Translations under genes and position numbers: made by a program
Source: JANXMY01 sp965246745
Lineage (GTDB): Bacteria; Armatimonadota; Armatimonadia; Armatimonadales; Capsulimonadaceae
Assembly (NCBI GenBank): GCA_965246745.1
Contig: OZ251980.1
Location: 1,364,001-1,428,000 of the forward strand
Direction: 5' to 3'
Length of the DNA stretch: 64,000 nt
The notes under the pieces: model-generated
What the model was told of the DNA's origin: nothing
What the model saw: only the letters and a program-made list of their open reading frames with translations
Database searches by the model: none
Shown here: positions 16,037-25,437 of the stretch, piece by piece
Position numbering within the stretch: position 1 is the first letter of the stretch
Layout: every line of letters starts with the position of its first letter

Positions 16037-16699
16037 CTACTTGTTGAGCCGCTTGATAACGTCATCGGTGATGTCGCTGGTCGTGTACACAGCGATGTCG
16101 GATGTAAACACGACCGTGAGGCCGCGCTGCTGGGCCACGGCATTGATGGCGTCTTTGACGGCCTGCGTGAACGCCGCCGTGTCGTCGTCGTTGAGTTTTT
16201 TCAAGCGGGCCTGGTAGCCGGCCCCAATGTCGGTGACGAGCTTCTGCCCGGCGGCGTTCATGTCGTTGAGCTGCCCGAGCCGGGCGGTGTCAGTAGGGGT
16301 CGGCTCTTTTTTCTGCTGCAAGTCTATCAGCTGCTGGGCGTTCGCGGCGGCTTTGGCTTCCAGCGCCGTGATTCGCGCCCGGTTGGCATCGGTGAGGCGC
16401 GGGCTGCCGAGCAGCGTTCCCAGCTCGTTCTGGTCGGCAGCTTCCAGCATCAAGTTCTGCGCCTGGGTTTTGAAGGCCGTGTCCAGCCGCTCGGCCAGGG
16501 CGCGAAGCTCGGTGTCGTACTGGGCTTTGCGGGTGGACTTGGTTTGCAGCCTGCCGATGTCCACACTGCCGATGGAAAGCGTGCCGGGAGCCGGCGCAGC
16601 GGCGGCGGGCTTGGCGGCGGCCAGCGCCGTCAAGGAAAGCGCGGCAACGCCGAGCGCCGTCCAGCGAGTTGTTTGTTTCATAATCCGAGTGAGTGTCAT
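16037..16699 (-). CDS. skp: OmpH/Skp-type periplasmic chaperone
   Basis: A 220-residue secreted protein. The signal peptide is about 1-34 (MTLTRIMKQTTRW, then GVAALSLTALAAA). The mature part begins with the short strand SIGSVDIGRLQTKS typical of OmpH, then a long helical hairpin, then a closing strand GLTVVFTSDIAVYTTSDIT. Skp carries unfolded outer-membrane proteins to BamA, which is encoded immediately upstream. The ATG at 16699 is preferred over that at 16681 because AAGGA precedes it. It is somewhat longer than the E. coli protein, as usual in non-proteobacteria. Confidence 0.88.
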   Translation of the reverse strand: MTLTRIMKQTTRWTALGVAALSLTALAAAKPAAAAPAPGTLSIGSVDIGRLQTKSTRKAQYDTELRALAERLDTAFKTQAQNLMLEAADQNELGTLLGSPRLTDANRARITALEAKAAANAQQLIDLQQKKEPTPTDTARLGQLNDMNAAGQKLVTDIGAGYQARLKKLNDDDTAAFTQAVKDAINAVAQQRGLTVVFTSDIAVYTTSDITDDVIKRLNK

Positions 16700-16801
16700 A
16701 AGGTCCTTCTGTGATAAAAATGTCTTAACTGCAATGATTTTGGTCAATGAACAAAGGCGTTTGTCGCCGCGCGAGCGTTGTGTGTGCGAGGGCGTAATTA
16801 A

Positions 16802-16821
16802 CGAGGGCGTGAACGCCCTCG
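16802..16821. repeat. Short hairpin between bamA and skp
   Basis: CGAGGGCGT-GA-ACGCCCTCG forms a 9-bp perfect stem in the 169-bp gap. On the minus strand it is followed by TTAATTA. It could partly terminate or stabilise the bamA-skp transcript. A further copy of CGAGGGCGT lies just upstream at about 16788. Confidence 0.5.
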
Positions 16822-16868
16822 CTGGGGGGCGCGGACGCCAACGCCTTCGCTCCCGTCCATCCGCTTTT

Positions 16869-19010
16869 CTAAAACGACTGCCCGATGCTGAACTGGGTGC
16901 GCCCGCTGCCGCCGCCGCTCGGAATGGCGTAATCCAAACGAATGGGGCCAATCGGCGTCACCAGGCGAATGCCGACCCCGTAGTCGGTCCGCAGCTTGAA
17001 CTTGGTATCCTGCGACAAGCCCTGCACCTGGTAGATCGAGTTCCACGCATCGCCGCCGTCAAACAGCAAAACCCCCTGGAAGTTGTTGTCCTTGCCGACC
17101 GGAATTCGCAGCTCAGCCTGCACCAGCGCCAGGTTGTTGCCCCAAAAGCGGTCCTGGTCGAAGCCGCGCAGCGAGTCCGCGCCGCCGAGGAAGTACTGCT
17201 CAAAGAACGGGATATTCTTGGAAGTCGTTCCAATCAAAACGCGTGTCGCCAGCACCCGCTTCGGCTGGTTGAAGCTGCCCGGCTTGCGCGGCCCTTGCAG
17301 GCTCATGTAGCGGCGCAGGTCCACCCCGAGCTTGCCGAAATAAAAGCGGCCCGGCGCAAGCGGGCTGACCGCAAGCGAGGCGACCGGCTGGGTGCTGGCC
17401 GAAACAAACTCATACGACACCGAAGTCAGGCCGCCCGATGCCGGCGCGAACTCGTTGTCCCGGTTGCTTAAAATCCCGCGCAGGCCGAGGCCGGTGACAT
17501 TGCCTTTTTGGCGGATGTACTGGTCGGCCGCCGAGTTGTTGAAGTCGTTGGTGCTGACCGTTTCGGTCCGCCCCGTCACGCCCACGGTTAAAAAGTCGCC
17601 GAGCGGCCGGTTGACCCCGAGCGTGCCGCCCCGGTGGTTTTCCACATACGCGCTGGTATTGCCGCTGTTGAGGGCGCTGCTGTTGCTGGTCAGGCCGCTG
17701 GAATTGAAGCGGTAGACGGCTTTGTTGTACAAATCAACGTCCAGCGACGTGTGGTGCTTGTCCAAATACGGCTCGAAGAAGCCCAGCTCGACGCTGCTTT
17801 GGCTGTTGACCCCGCCGACCGTCCACTGGAGGCTGACCCGCTCGCCCAGCCCCCGGAAGTTGTTTTCCGCCAGCTCGGCCTGTCCGACCAGCTTCTGAGT
17901 GGACGAATACCCGACCCCGACCGAGACCTGCCCGCTGCGCTTTTCGGTGACGGGAATGGCGATGTCCACTTTGCCGACATCGGTGGACGACGGGTCGAAC
18001 GGCCCGACTTCATCGAATAAGCCCAAGTTGTACACGCGGGTCAAGTCTTTTTGCAGCTTTTTTTCGTCGAGCACGTCCCCGACCTGCGTGTGAAGCTCGC
18101 GGGTGATGACTGCCGGCTTGGTTTTTTTGAGTCCCGTGATTTTCAGGGAGTTGATATGCGCTTCCACCAGGGGAATGTTCAGAACGCCGGTCAGCGGGTC
18201 AATGTTGATTTCCGACGACACGTCAAAAATAAATCCCTGCTGGTACACATAGCTGTTGGTGTGGTTGAACAAGCTGTCCAAATCGCGCACCAGAATGTTG
18301 GTGTTGAGCACCTGGCCTTCTTTGGTCGTCATGCGTGACTTCAGCGTGGCCGACGCGATAGTCGGCTCGCCGGTCGGGGTGTTCGCGGTGAATTTAATGG
18401 TCTTGATGACCGGGTTTTCTTTCACGGTGAACGTGATGTCCGCGCCGCCCGCCGGGTCCTGCGTGCCCGACAGCACCACATCGCCGTTGAAATAGCCCAT
18501 GGCTTTGACGGCGTCGCGGGCCGAAACGGCATTGGCGGGGGCGTAGGTGTCCCCGAGCTTCAGCCCGGCATTGGTGATGACCCCGCGAATGGCGGCGTCG
18601 TTGATGTTTTTATTGCCGGCGATGAGAATGCGCGAAATGCGCCCTGAAAGCTGCGGCGCGTCGGGGGCCGTCTCGGTCCCTGCCCCGGCATCGGGGGCCG
18701 CCGGGGCGGGCGGCAGGGTGAAGCTGGGAACGGCCGGGGCCGGCGACGGCGCTTGCGGGGGGATAACCCCGCCGTTAGCCGCATCGGGGCTGTTCGGGGA
18801 CGACGCCGCGCTGTTTTCCGGGGCGGGATTGGCCGACGGCGGGGCCGCCGGGGAGGACGGGGTGACGGGGCTGACCGGGGCCGTTCCCGGAGTCGCGCCG
18901 CCGCCCTGCGCCCGCGCCGGCAGGGACGGCAGAGCCGCACAGGACACGGACAGCGCAAGGGCGCAAGCCTGCGTCACTTGCGCCCGATTTTTTTTATGAT
19001 GAGTGGTCAA
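16869..19010 (-). CDS. bamA: Outer membrane assembly factor BamA (Omp85)
   Basis: A 713-residue Omp85 protein that inserts beta-barrels into the outer membrane. The signal peptide is about 1-35. A Pro/Ala/Ser-rich low-complexity linker (about 36-125) precedes POTRA-type repeats (about 128-375: SRILIAGNKNINDAAIRG, VNIPLVEAHINSLKITG and similar). The C-terminal barrel (about 380-713) includes VSVGVGYSSTQKLVG, FEQYFLGGADSLRGFD (the conserved RGF/RGY lid motif) and a final Phe in TQFSIGQSF, the beta-barrel signal. Neighbours are skp downstream and an ECF sigma gene upstream. The long linker before the POTRA domains is unusual for the family. Confidence 0.95.
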   Translation of the reverse strand: MTTHHKKNRAQVTQACALALSVSCAALPSLPARAQGGGATPGTAPVSPVTPSSPAAPPSANPAPENSAASSPNSPDAANGGVIPPQAPSPAPAVPSFTLPPAPAAPDAGAGTETAPDAPQLSGRISRILIAGNKNINDAAIRGVITNAGLKLGDTYAPANAVSARDAVKAMGYFNGDVVLSGTQDPAGGADITFTVKENPVIKTIKFTANTPTGEPTIASATLKSRMTTKEGQVLNTNILVRDLDSLFNHTNSYVYQQGFIFDVSSEINIDPLTGVLNIPLVEAHINSLKITGLKKTKPAVITRELHTQVGDVLDEKKLQKDLTRVYNLGLFDEVGPFDPSSTDVGKVDIAIPVTEKRSGQVSVGVGYSSTQKLVGQAELAENNFRGLGERVSLQWTVGGVNSQSSVELGFFEPYLDKHHTSLDVDLYNKAVYRFNSSGLTSNSSALNSGNTSAYVENHRGGTLGVNRPLGDFLTVGVTGRTETVSTNDFNNSAADQYIRQKGNVTGLGLRGILSNRDNEFAPASGGLTSVSYEFVSASTQPVASLAVSPLAPGRFYFGKLGVDLRRYMSLQGPRKPGSFNQPKRVLATRVLIGTTSKNIPFFEQYFLGGADSLRGFDQDRFWGNNLALVQAELRIPVGKDNNFQGVLLFDGGDAWNSIYQVQGLSQDTKFKLRTDYGVGIRLVTPIGPIRLDYAIPSGGGSGRTQFSIGQSF

Positions 19011-19047
19011 ACAATCGCTCCTCAGCCTTAACTCCGTAGTTTTTACG

Positions 19048-19674
19048 TCAAATCTTCAGATACGGCTCCACTTTTTGCCGAACCATTGCTCGCGCCCGGT
19101 TCAGCCGCGTTTTCACGGCTTCCAAAGTCAGCCCGGTCACTTCGGCGATCTCAGTGTATGCCAGCCCGTCCACTTCGCGCAGCACCAGCACGACCCGGTA
19201 TTCAGGGGCCAGGGCGTTGACCGCCCGGTTGATCTGCGCTCCGAGTTCTTTCTGCTCGAGAAGCTGGGAGGGCGACGCGCTCCAGTCGGCGATTTCGCGC
19301 GGCGCGGCATCTTCCTCGCCGCCCCCGAAGCCGGCATCCAGCGACACCCCTTCCATTTCGCGCTGCCGCCCGCGCTGCTTGAAGCGGTTTTTGCAGTGGT
19401 TGTGGGCGATCCGGTACAGCCAGGTCGAGACTTTGGCGTCGCCCCGAAACTGCTCCCGCGCTTTGTGGGCCGACAGAAATGTTTCCTGAGTCAAGTCGGC
19501 GGCTTCGTCGTGGTCCCCGATCCACTGAAAAATGGTGTTGTAAATCTGTTTGCCGTAGCGGGCATACAGAGCGTCGAAGTCCCGCACCAGCGCCACATCG
19601 TCGCGCCTCTGCCGGGTCTCCGCCCGCGTGTCCGCCGGGACCGGCACGGGCGGCGCGGGCCGGTCGCGCGGCAT
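19048..19674 (-). CDS. ECF-family RNA polymerase sigma factor
   Basis: A 208-residue sigma-70 family protein with region 2 (DFDALYARYGKQIYNTIF...AADLTQETFLSAHK, about 30-85) and region 4 (NALAPEYRVVLVLREVDGL...TGLTLEAVKTRLNRARA, about 140-195). It has no region 1 or 3, so it is of the ECF type (RpoE-like). No anti-sigma gene is adjacent. It lies 37 nt upstream of bamA and shares its strand, suggesting control of envelope assembly. The ATG at 19674 was chosen because farther upstream the frame runs into LIR-C2. Confidence 0.9.
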   Translation of the reverse strand: MPRDRPAPPVPVPADTRAETRQRRDDVALVRDFDALYARYGKQIYNTIFQWIGDHDEAADLTQETFLSAHKAREQFRGDAKVSTWLYRIAHNHCKNRFKQRGRQREMEGVSLDAGFGGGEEDAAPREIADWSASPSQLLEQKELGAQINRAVNALAPEYRVVLVLREVDGLAYTEIAEVTGLTLEAVKTRLNRARAMVRQKVEPYLKI

Positions 19675-19784
19675 CAGCGCCGGGGTGCTACGAGTTTGGA
19701 CAAAGCTGAGGGCGAAATGTTTCACGATTTTTTGGCGCGGGTTTACACGCGGGACGCAGCAAAAGAAACCGGAACGGGATAAGA

Positions 19785-20043
19785 GCCATGTGTTGAAACA
19801 CACGGCTACACGGCGCGGACGCCAGGAAGTGCCGCTTCGCGGGACTTAAGATAAGTCCGGGTAGGGGCGGCGCTTGCCCCCACCCTCTTCATCTTGCTCC
19901 GCTTTTCTGAACACTCCCCGCGTTCTGCGGGTAGGGATGCAAAGGGTAGGGTAAGCCTTACGCCCTACATGGGATCGTTCCTAACCCCGCGAAGCGGTGC
20001 GTTTTTTAGCGTCTTCGCTGTGTAGCCGTGTGTTTCAACACAG
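19785..20043. repeat. LIR-C2 with a nested palindrome
   Basis: Ends match LIR-C1 and LIR-C3: GCCATGTGTTGAAACACACG on the left, with CGCGGACGCC and GCCGCTTCGCGG; CCGCGAAGCGG and TAGCCGTGTGTTTCAACAC on the right. The centre is longer than in the other copies by about 110 bp. That extra part (about 19861-19968) is itself an inverted structure beginning GTAGGGGCGGCGCTTGCCCC and ending CTTACGCCCTAC. One repeat appears to have landed inside another. This element fills the 375 bp between the sigma gene and the next gene. Confidence 0.85.
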
Positions 20044-20048
20044 GGTTT

Positions 20049-20267
20049 CTAAAATTTAGGCTTGGGCGGCCTCCAAAAACGACTATCTTCCCCATTCGCC
20101 CTTGCCATCAGATGGCAGATGCAGGCAAGAAGGAACAAGCAAATCATGTACACAAGGAAGCCACCCAAAGCTCCCGCTGCCGCGCCCAGAAAACCGCCGA
20201 GAATGCCGTGTTTTCCGCCGACCGCTCCCCCAGCGACAAGACCCACAACTGGAAAAGCGACGGACAT
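20049..20267 (-). CDS. Small glycine-rich membrane protein (hypothetical)
   Basis: A possible 72-residue protein: hydrophobic VAFPVVGLVAGGAVGG, then GFLGAAAGALGGFLV and a third hydrophobic run (LFLLACICHL), ending with basic residues. Glycine-zipper-like spacing is seen, but no family is recognised. It starts 38 nt after the tamB stop on the same strand, and its stop lies 6 nt before LIR-C2. Codon use is less GC3-biased than the neighbours, so it may be recent or non-coding. Confidence 0.45.
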   Translation of the reverse strand: MSVAFPVVGLVAGGAVGGKHGILGGFLGAAAGALGGFLVYMICLFLLACICHLMARANGEDSRFWRPPKPKF

Positions 20268-20305
20268 CAGCTCAAAAGGTTCATTGGTGCCGCCTCACCC
20301 CGGCC

Positions 20306-23300
20306 CTAAAACCGCAGAAACGTCTGCAAAGTCACGGTTTTGTTTTTCTGGTCGTCCGTGCCGATCCCGAGGCGCAGCCGGCGGGCCAGCTCATACCCGA
20401 GCTGCACCGTATACTGCGGCGTGCGGAACGTCGCTTCCGCCGGGCCGCGTGCGCCGAACGACCGGGCGTAAGTGACGCTCAGGCGCGGGCCGATGTCTAC
20501 CGTGCCCGTCACCAAAACCGGCTGGTTCGGGTTATACGCCACGTTTAAATCCGTCAAGCCGAGCGCGTCGCCGAGCGTCGAAGTCAGCGGCGACAACGCC
20601 GCCGACACCAGCGCCTGCTTGAAGCCTGACTCCAAATCACTGCCGCCGCCGGCCAGCAAAGCGCTCGCCGGCACCAGGGCCGCCAGCATCTGCTGACGCG
20701 ACAAGCCGCCGGGCGACGACGTTAAATCCAGCGCAAGCTGGTCCGGCGAGTTCAAAACCCCATGAATATGCGCCGTGATCGTGTACCGCTGCCGCGACCC
20801 GCCGAACGGGGTCGGGCCGAGGTCCGAAACCCCCGGCGCGGACTCGCCGACCGTGCCGATCACCGAGCGGGACTGAGCCAGCGACGACGACGACGGGGTC
20901 ACGGTCGCCTGCGCGTATAAATCCACTTTTGTCCGCAGGCCCGGCACGCCGTCGGGACCGAGCACAGGATAGCTGGCGCTGACCGTGTTGGCATCGCCCG
21001 CGCCCGATTTGACGATTTTCAGCACGGTGGACGGCGGCAGGGTAAACTGGCCTTTGGCGACGGCCAGATCGGCCCGAAGCTGCGGTGCGGACAAGCGCCC
21101 CCCGAGATGCACCAGCCCGCCGGCATCGGCCCGCAGCAGGGCGTTTGTCACCGTGACGGTCTTGGTCCGCCCGCCGCCGAGCCGGACGGTGACGGCAAAA
21201 GTCGGATCAAACGCCGACGGCGCACCCGCCGGGGCCGCCGCGCCGGTCGGCGACGGCAGGGTGCCGACCGCGTCGCTGACCACAATCGGCGCGTTCGGCG
21301 GGGTCGCAATGCGCGGGGTCAGCCACGGCCCGACCGCCGACACCGTGCCGCTGACTTTGGCTTGCAGCGCCGCGCTGAACTTTTGATACAGCAGGCTTTT
21401 TTTGCCGCGCTCATCCACGGTGAGGTTCGCCGCCGCCAGCCTCAAATTCAGCGTTTTGGCGTCGGTCAAATCCGCGCCGCCGGACAGGGCAAAGGTGCCG
21501 CCTTTGCTGGACCGGCCTTCAAACGACTGAATGGACGCCTTGTTTTCTGCGAGAACAACAATTCCGTTGATTTTGTTCGCGTAGGTGTCGAAGCCCGTCA
21601 GCCCGACCGAAGCGTCTTTGAGACTGACCAAGCCTGAAAGCCGGCCGCCGCCGAAGTTTGCCGTGGCGGAAAGCGACCCGCCGGTCTTTTTGGCATCAAG
21701 CACGCCCGCGCTGAAGCCCGCCAGCGCCGACAAGTCCTGCACCGACAGCTCGGCATGCAGGTCGTCGGCATCCGGCACAGTGGTCGGCACGGCGTCGGGC
21801 GTCGTCAGCACGGACAGCGACAGCGGCAGCGTCCCCGACAGCGTCGCCACCAGCCGCCCGTCTTTGAACGCCGACAGCGACGAAACCGTGACAATTTTCG
21901 GCGCTCCGAGGCTGGGCGACGCCACCGTAATCAGGCCGCTCCGCACCCGGTCCAGCGCCAGCGACGACGCACCGAGAGCCTTCGGCCCTTCGCGCTCCGG
22001 GTTCGCCAGCGAAATCGAGCCGACATAATTCGGCGAGCGGGTCGGCCCCGTTGCATTCACCGACAGCGCGGAAATCTCGCGCGGCAGCAAATTCAAATAC
22101 GGGCCGGCGCTCGGGAACGCCGAGCGCACCAGCGCGAGCGGGATGTTCGACGCATCCACGCCGGCGCTGAGGCCGCCGTCCAAATCCGCCGTGCCCGACG
22201 CGCTGAGAAACGCCCGTGCGCTGGTCGCTTTGAGGGCGCGGACGGTTACAACGCGGTTTAAAAGAGACGCATCGAGCGACGCCGCCCCGACAGGCACGCC
22301 GGCGGCCAGCAGGTCGTGCGCCGACGCGGTGACTTTGGCCGACGGCCGAGGGCCGCCGCCGTACTCGGCATGCGCGGTCAGGCCGGCCAATCTCGACTCG
22401 CCGAACACAAGATTGTCCGCGCCCAAATCCGCCGACGCCGACAGCGCCGACAGCGGGCCGGAAACAGCGACGCGCGGCAGGGAAAATGTCCCCGACAGCG
22501 GCTGCGGCAGCCGGGCAAGCTGCGCTTGGAACGCCTGCCCGGCGGGGGTTTTGGCCCAGGCCGTCTGCCGGATCGTCCGAAAGACGTGCGACAGCCGCTC
22601 CGGGGCCGCGCTCGGGATGGCGGCAGCCAGCGCCACCGAAAGCGGCCGCTTTCGGTGAATGCCGACCGGCAGCAGCAGCCGCAAACGGCTGACATCGTAC
22701 TCGACCGTCCCGCCCGGCTCGGCGGCATAGTCGGGCGGCACGGCAACGGCGAACCGCCACGGTGCGCCGGTCAGCGTGAACGTCCCGTCGTCGTAGCGCC
22801 CCGCCAGGGTCAGCGGTGCGAACTTTTGGGAGTTGACGACAAGGTCGGGGAGGGTCAGCGCCCGAACAGCCAGGTGCGGCGCGTCCGGCGTGCCCGCAAA
22901 ACTGCCGGCCAGCGCCGCCGTGCCCTGCACATCGGCGTAAGGGTCGGCAAGCTGATAAAACCGGGTCAAGTCCAAACCCGACACCGCAAAGCCCGCCCGG
23001 ATAAAGCCCGAGGCCGTGCGCGTGCCGTGGGCGGTCAGGGTCGCCGTCCCCGACGTGACCTGCCCATTGCCCACCGACAGCGTGCCGTTGTTGAACCGCA
23101 GGTCGGCGGCAAGCCGGTCAATCCGGTACGCGCCGACCGTCGCATCGGACACCAGCGCGTGCCCATACGCGCTCGGCGAACGCACTGTTCCGCCGAGATG
23201 GAATGTCCCCTGCGCCGTGCCGGTCAAGTTCGGCAGGCTCGCTTTGAGCGCCCGCGCGGTCTGTTTCGACGGGGCCGACGCCTGCTCGGCCAGATTCAAG

Positions 23301-25372
23301 AAGTCGCTGACATCGCCCTCGGACAAGCGCACGTTGAGGGCCAGCTTGGGATTGCCCGACGCCAGCCCGGACACGCGGCCGTCGAGGCCCGCCAGGGTCG
23401 GAAAGCGGCGCACCGTCACGTCCCGTAATTGCAGCGTGTTCAAGTCGGCACGGATGTTTCCCGTCACCAGGTTTGCGGAAAAGCGCCCGAGCTGCGGCCC
23501 GACCAGCCGGACCGCCCCCGCCGCTTCCGGCGAGCCGAACGGCCCGGTGATGGCACCGTCAAACGCCGCCCGGCCCGCAAGCGCCGAAGCCGTGTAGGGC
23601 CTCAGCAGCGTCCCTAAATCCAGGCCCGCCGTGCGGACCCGCAGGTTCCACCGGCCCTGGGGAGCGCCGACCGGCACGGTGCCGCTGAGGGCCAGCCGGC
23701 CTCCGCCCGCCGAGGCCGCCGCATGCACCACCGTCAGCGGCCCGCCCAGCGTCCACAAAACGCGCCCACCCAGCGCATGGAGCGCCGTTTTCGCCACGCG
23801 CGGCTGCTGCACCTGAACATCGGCGGCGACCGAAAACGGCCGCCCGGCATTGTCGGCGACAAACTGCGTGCTTGCCGTCCCGCCCAGTGCCATCCGCGCT
23901 GAATTGGCCGCCCCCGGCAGCCTCAGCCCCGCGAGATTGACGTTCGCCAGCGTCCCCGCCAGCAAAAATACGGGCGTCTTGGCGCGGGTGTCCACCGTCG
24001 CCCGGACCGCCCCCGCCCCGCCGCCCAGCGTGAACGTCGCTGACGGCACGGTCAAAACTTTGTTTGCGTAAGTCGCCGAGACCGTTAAATGCTCGGCGTA
24101 GTTGTTCAAATAGCCGACACGCGGCAGCGAGGCGTTGATCGTAATCGCCGGGTTTGCGGCAGACCCCGTGAAGCTCGCCGCGACCGGCCCCGGCGCGGCG
24201 GACAAGCCCGCCGGCAGGGCAAGCACGGGGACCGACCGGGCTAGGCGCACCGGGTCGAGCGCCGGCGACTTGACCGTAAACGCGACTTGGGGATGCTTGA
24301 AATCAAACACCGTGCCCGACGCCGCCAGCGGCTGCCCGTCCAGGGCCACCGAAGCATCGAGCGATGCCCCCGCGCCGGTGAAAACCGCCGTGCCGTTTAA
24401 ATTTTCCAGGGGCGCTCGGAGCAGCTTTTTGTCGGCGACGAGCACAGTCGTCCCGCGCAGGCGGATTTTCCCGGACAAATCCAGCGGCAGGCCCGGCGGC
24501 GGCTTTGCCCCGAGCTTTGCGACCGACACATCGGCATCGGCCCGGCCCCGGACAATCCGCGCTTGCGGGAACGCCTTGAAGTAGTCGGTCCAGTACGCCG
24601 CATCGGCGTTCGCCGCTGCGACCCGTCCTTGAAACCGGCCCGAGACCTGCCGCGAAACGCTGCCGCTGACCGCCAGCGTGTTGAACCGGCCTTCGGTGTT
24701 GACCCCGCGCACGTCAAAGTAGACATTGCGCTCCGGCTGAAAGTCCACGGTCGCTTCAACGCTCGCCAGCGTGTTCAGCGCCGGCCGCAGCCCCCGGTCG
24801 GGCGCTTGAAAGTCGCGAAATCGGAGAAAGCCACGGTGAACCAAGAGCCGCCCGCTGAACGGCTTGGTTTTCTTTTTGGGGGTCGGCTTGAAGAAGTCGG
24901 AGAAGTTGAATTTCGATCCCGACAGCCGCTCGACCAAAAGCGCCGGCTGCTCCACCGTGATGTCGCCGAGCGCATGGGCCGCATTGCCGCTGTCAAACAG
25001 CAGCGCGTGGAGATTGTACGCGACCGTGACCCGCTTCGCCGTCAGCGCCGCTTCTCCGCCGCCGGCGGCGAATGTCGCTTTGTTGGACACGGCGAGATTG
25101 CCGACCACCAGCGCCCCCGGCTTCAAGTCCGCGCTGCCGAGATGGACTTCGTGCCCGTACTGCCGGGTCAGCTCGGCTTCGGCGATGGGGATGAGGTGCG
25201 CGTGGAGGAGCGTGTAAACCGAGTGGAGGTAAACCGAGGCGGAGACGGAGAGGCACAGCAGCGGCAGGGCGGCGAGGCCGCGCACCGCCCACCGCTGCCC
25301 GGCAGGCAGCCGGGCCGCCGCCGGGCGCGGGAGCCGCCGCTGCCGCCGCTGTCGTGTTCGTCGCTCATTCAT
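20306..25372 (-). CDS. tamB: TamB-like translocation/assembly protein
   Basis: A 1688-residue AsmA/TamB-type protein. One N-terminal membrane helix (about 29-52, AVRGLAALPLLCLSVSASVY) is followed by a very long repetitive beta-rich body, which forms a groove for lipid or outer-membrane-protein transport. The C-terminal DUF490 domain (about 1300-1688) ends with YTVQLGYELARRLRLGIG and TLQTFLRF. TamB works with Omp85 proteins, here represented by the bamA gene 1.3 kb downstream on the same strand. The length is above the E. coli size (1259). The ATG at 25372 has no obvious ribosome site. Confidence 0.9.
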   Translation of the reverse strand: MNERRTRQRRQRRLPRPAAARLPAGQRWAVRGLAALPLLCLSVSASVYLHSVYTLLHAHLIPIAEAELTRQYGHEVHLGSADLKPGALVVGNLAVSNKATFAAGGGEAALTAKRVTVAYNLHALLFDSGNAAHALGDITVEQPALLVERLSGSKFNFSDFFKPTPKKKTKPFSGRLLVHRGFLRFRDFQAPDRGLRPALNTLASVEATVDFQPERNVYFDVRGVNTEGRFNTLAVSGSVSRQVSGRFQGRVAAANADAAYWTDYFKAFPQARIVRGRADADVSVAKLGAKPPPGLPLDLSGKIRLRGTTVLVADKKLLRAPLENLNGTAVFTGAGASLDASVALDGQPLAASGTVFDFKHPQVAFTVKSPALDPVRLARSVPVLALPAGLSAAPGPVAASFTGSAANPAITINASLPRVGYLNNYAEHLTVSATYANKVLTVPSATFTLGGGAGAVRATVDTRAKTPVFLLAGTLANVNLAGLRLPGAANSARMALGGTASTQFVADNAGRPFSVAADVQVQQPRVAKTALHALGGRVLWTLGGPLTVVHAAASAGGGRLALSGTVPVGAPQGRWNLRVRTAGLDLGTLLRPYTASALAGRAAFDGAITGPFGSPEAAGAVRLVGPQLGRFSANLVTGNIRADLNTLQLRDVTVRRFPTLAGLDGRVSGLASGNPKLALNVRLSEGDVSDFLNLAEQASAPSKQTARALKASLPNLTGTAQGTFHLGGTVRSPSAYGHALVSDATVGAYRIDRLAADLRFNNGTLSVGNGQVTSGTATLTAHGTRTASGFIRAGFAVSGLDLTRFYQLADPYADVQGTAALAGSFAGTPDAPHLAVRALTLPDLVVNSQKFAPLTLAGRYDDGTFTLTGAPWRFAVAVPPDYAAEPGGTVEYDVSRLRLLLPVGIHRKRPLSVALAAAIPSAAPERLSHVFRTIRQTAWAKTPAGQAFQAQLARLPQPLSGTFSLPRVAVSGPLSALSASADLGADNLVFGESRLAGLTAHAEYGGGPRPSAKVTASAHDLLAAGVPVGAASLDASLLNRVVTVRALKATSARAFLSASGTADLDGGLSAGVDASNIPLALVRSAFPSAGPYLNLLPREISALSVNATGPTRSPNYVGSISLANPEREGPKALGASSLALDRVRSGLITVASPSLGAPKIVTVSSLSAFKDGRLVATLSGTLPLSLSVLTTPDAVPTTVPDADDLHAELSVQDLSALAGFSAGVLDAKKTGGSLSATANFGGGRLSGLVSLKDASVGLTGFDTYANKINGIVVLAENKASIQSFEGRSSKGGTFALSGGADLTDAKTLNLRLAAANLTVDERGKKSLLYQKFSAALQAKVSGTVSAVGPWLTPRIATPPNAPIVVSDAVGTLPSPTGAAAPAGAPSAFDPTFAVTVRLGGGRTKTVTVTNALLRADAGGLVHLGGRLSAPQLRADLAVAKGQFTLPPSTVLKIVKSGAGDANTVSASYPVLGPDGVPGLRTKVDLYAQATVTPSSSSLAQSRSVIGTVGESAPGVSDLGPTPFGGSRQRYTITAHIHGVLNSPDQLALDLTSSPGGLSRQQMLAALVPASALLAGGGSDLESGFKQALVSAALSPLTSTLGDALGLTDLNVAYNPNQPVLVTGTVDIGPRLSVTYARSFGARGPAEATFRTPQYTVQLGYELARRLRLGIGTDDQKNKTVTLQTFLRF

Positions 25373-25437
25373 GCAGATTGGTCATGCAGAGTCCGGGCAC
25401 GGGCACTTCAGTGCCGGTTCCTAGTTCCAGTGCCGAG

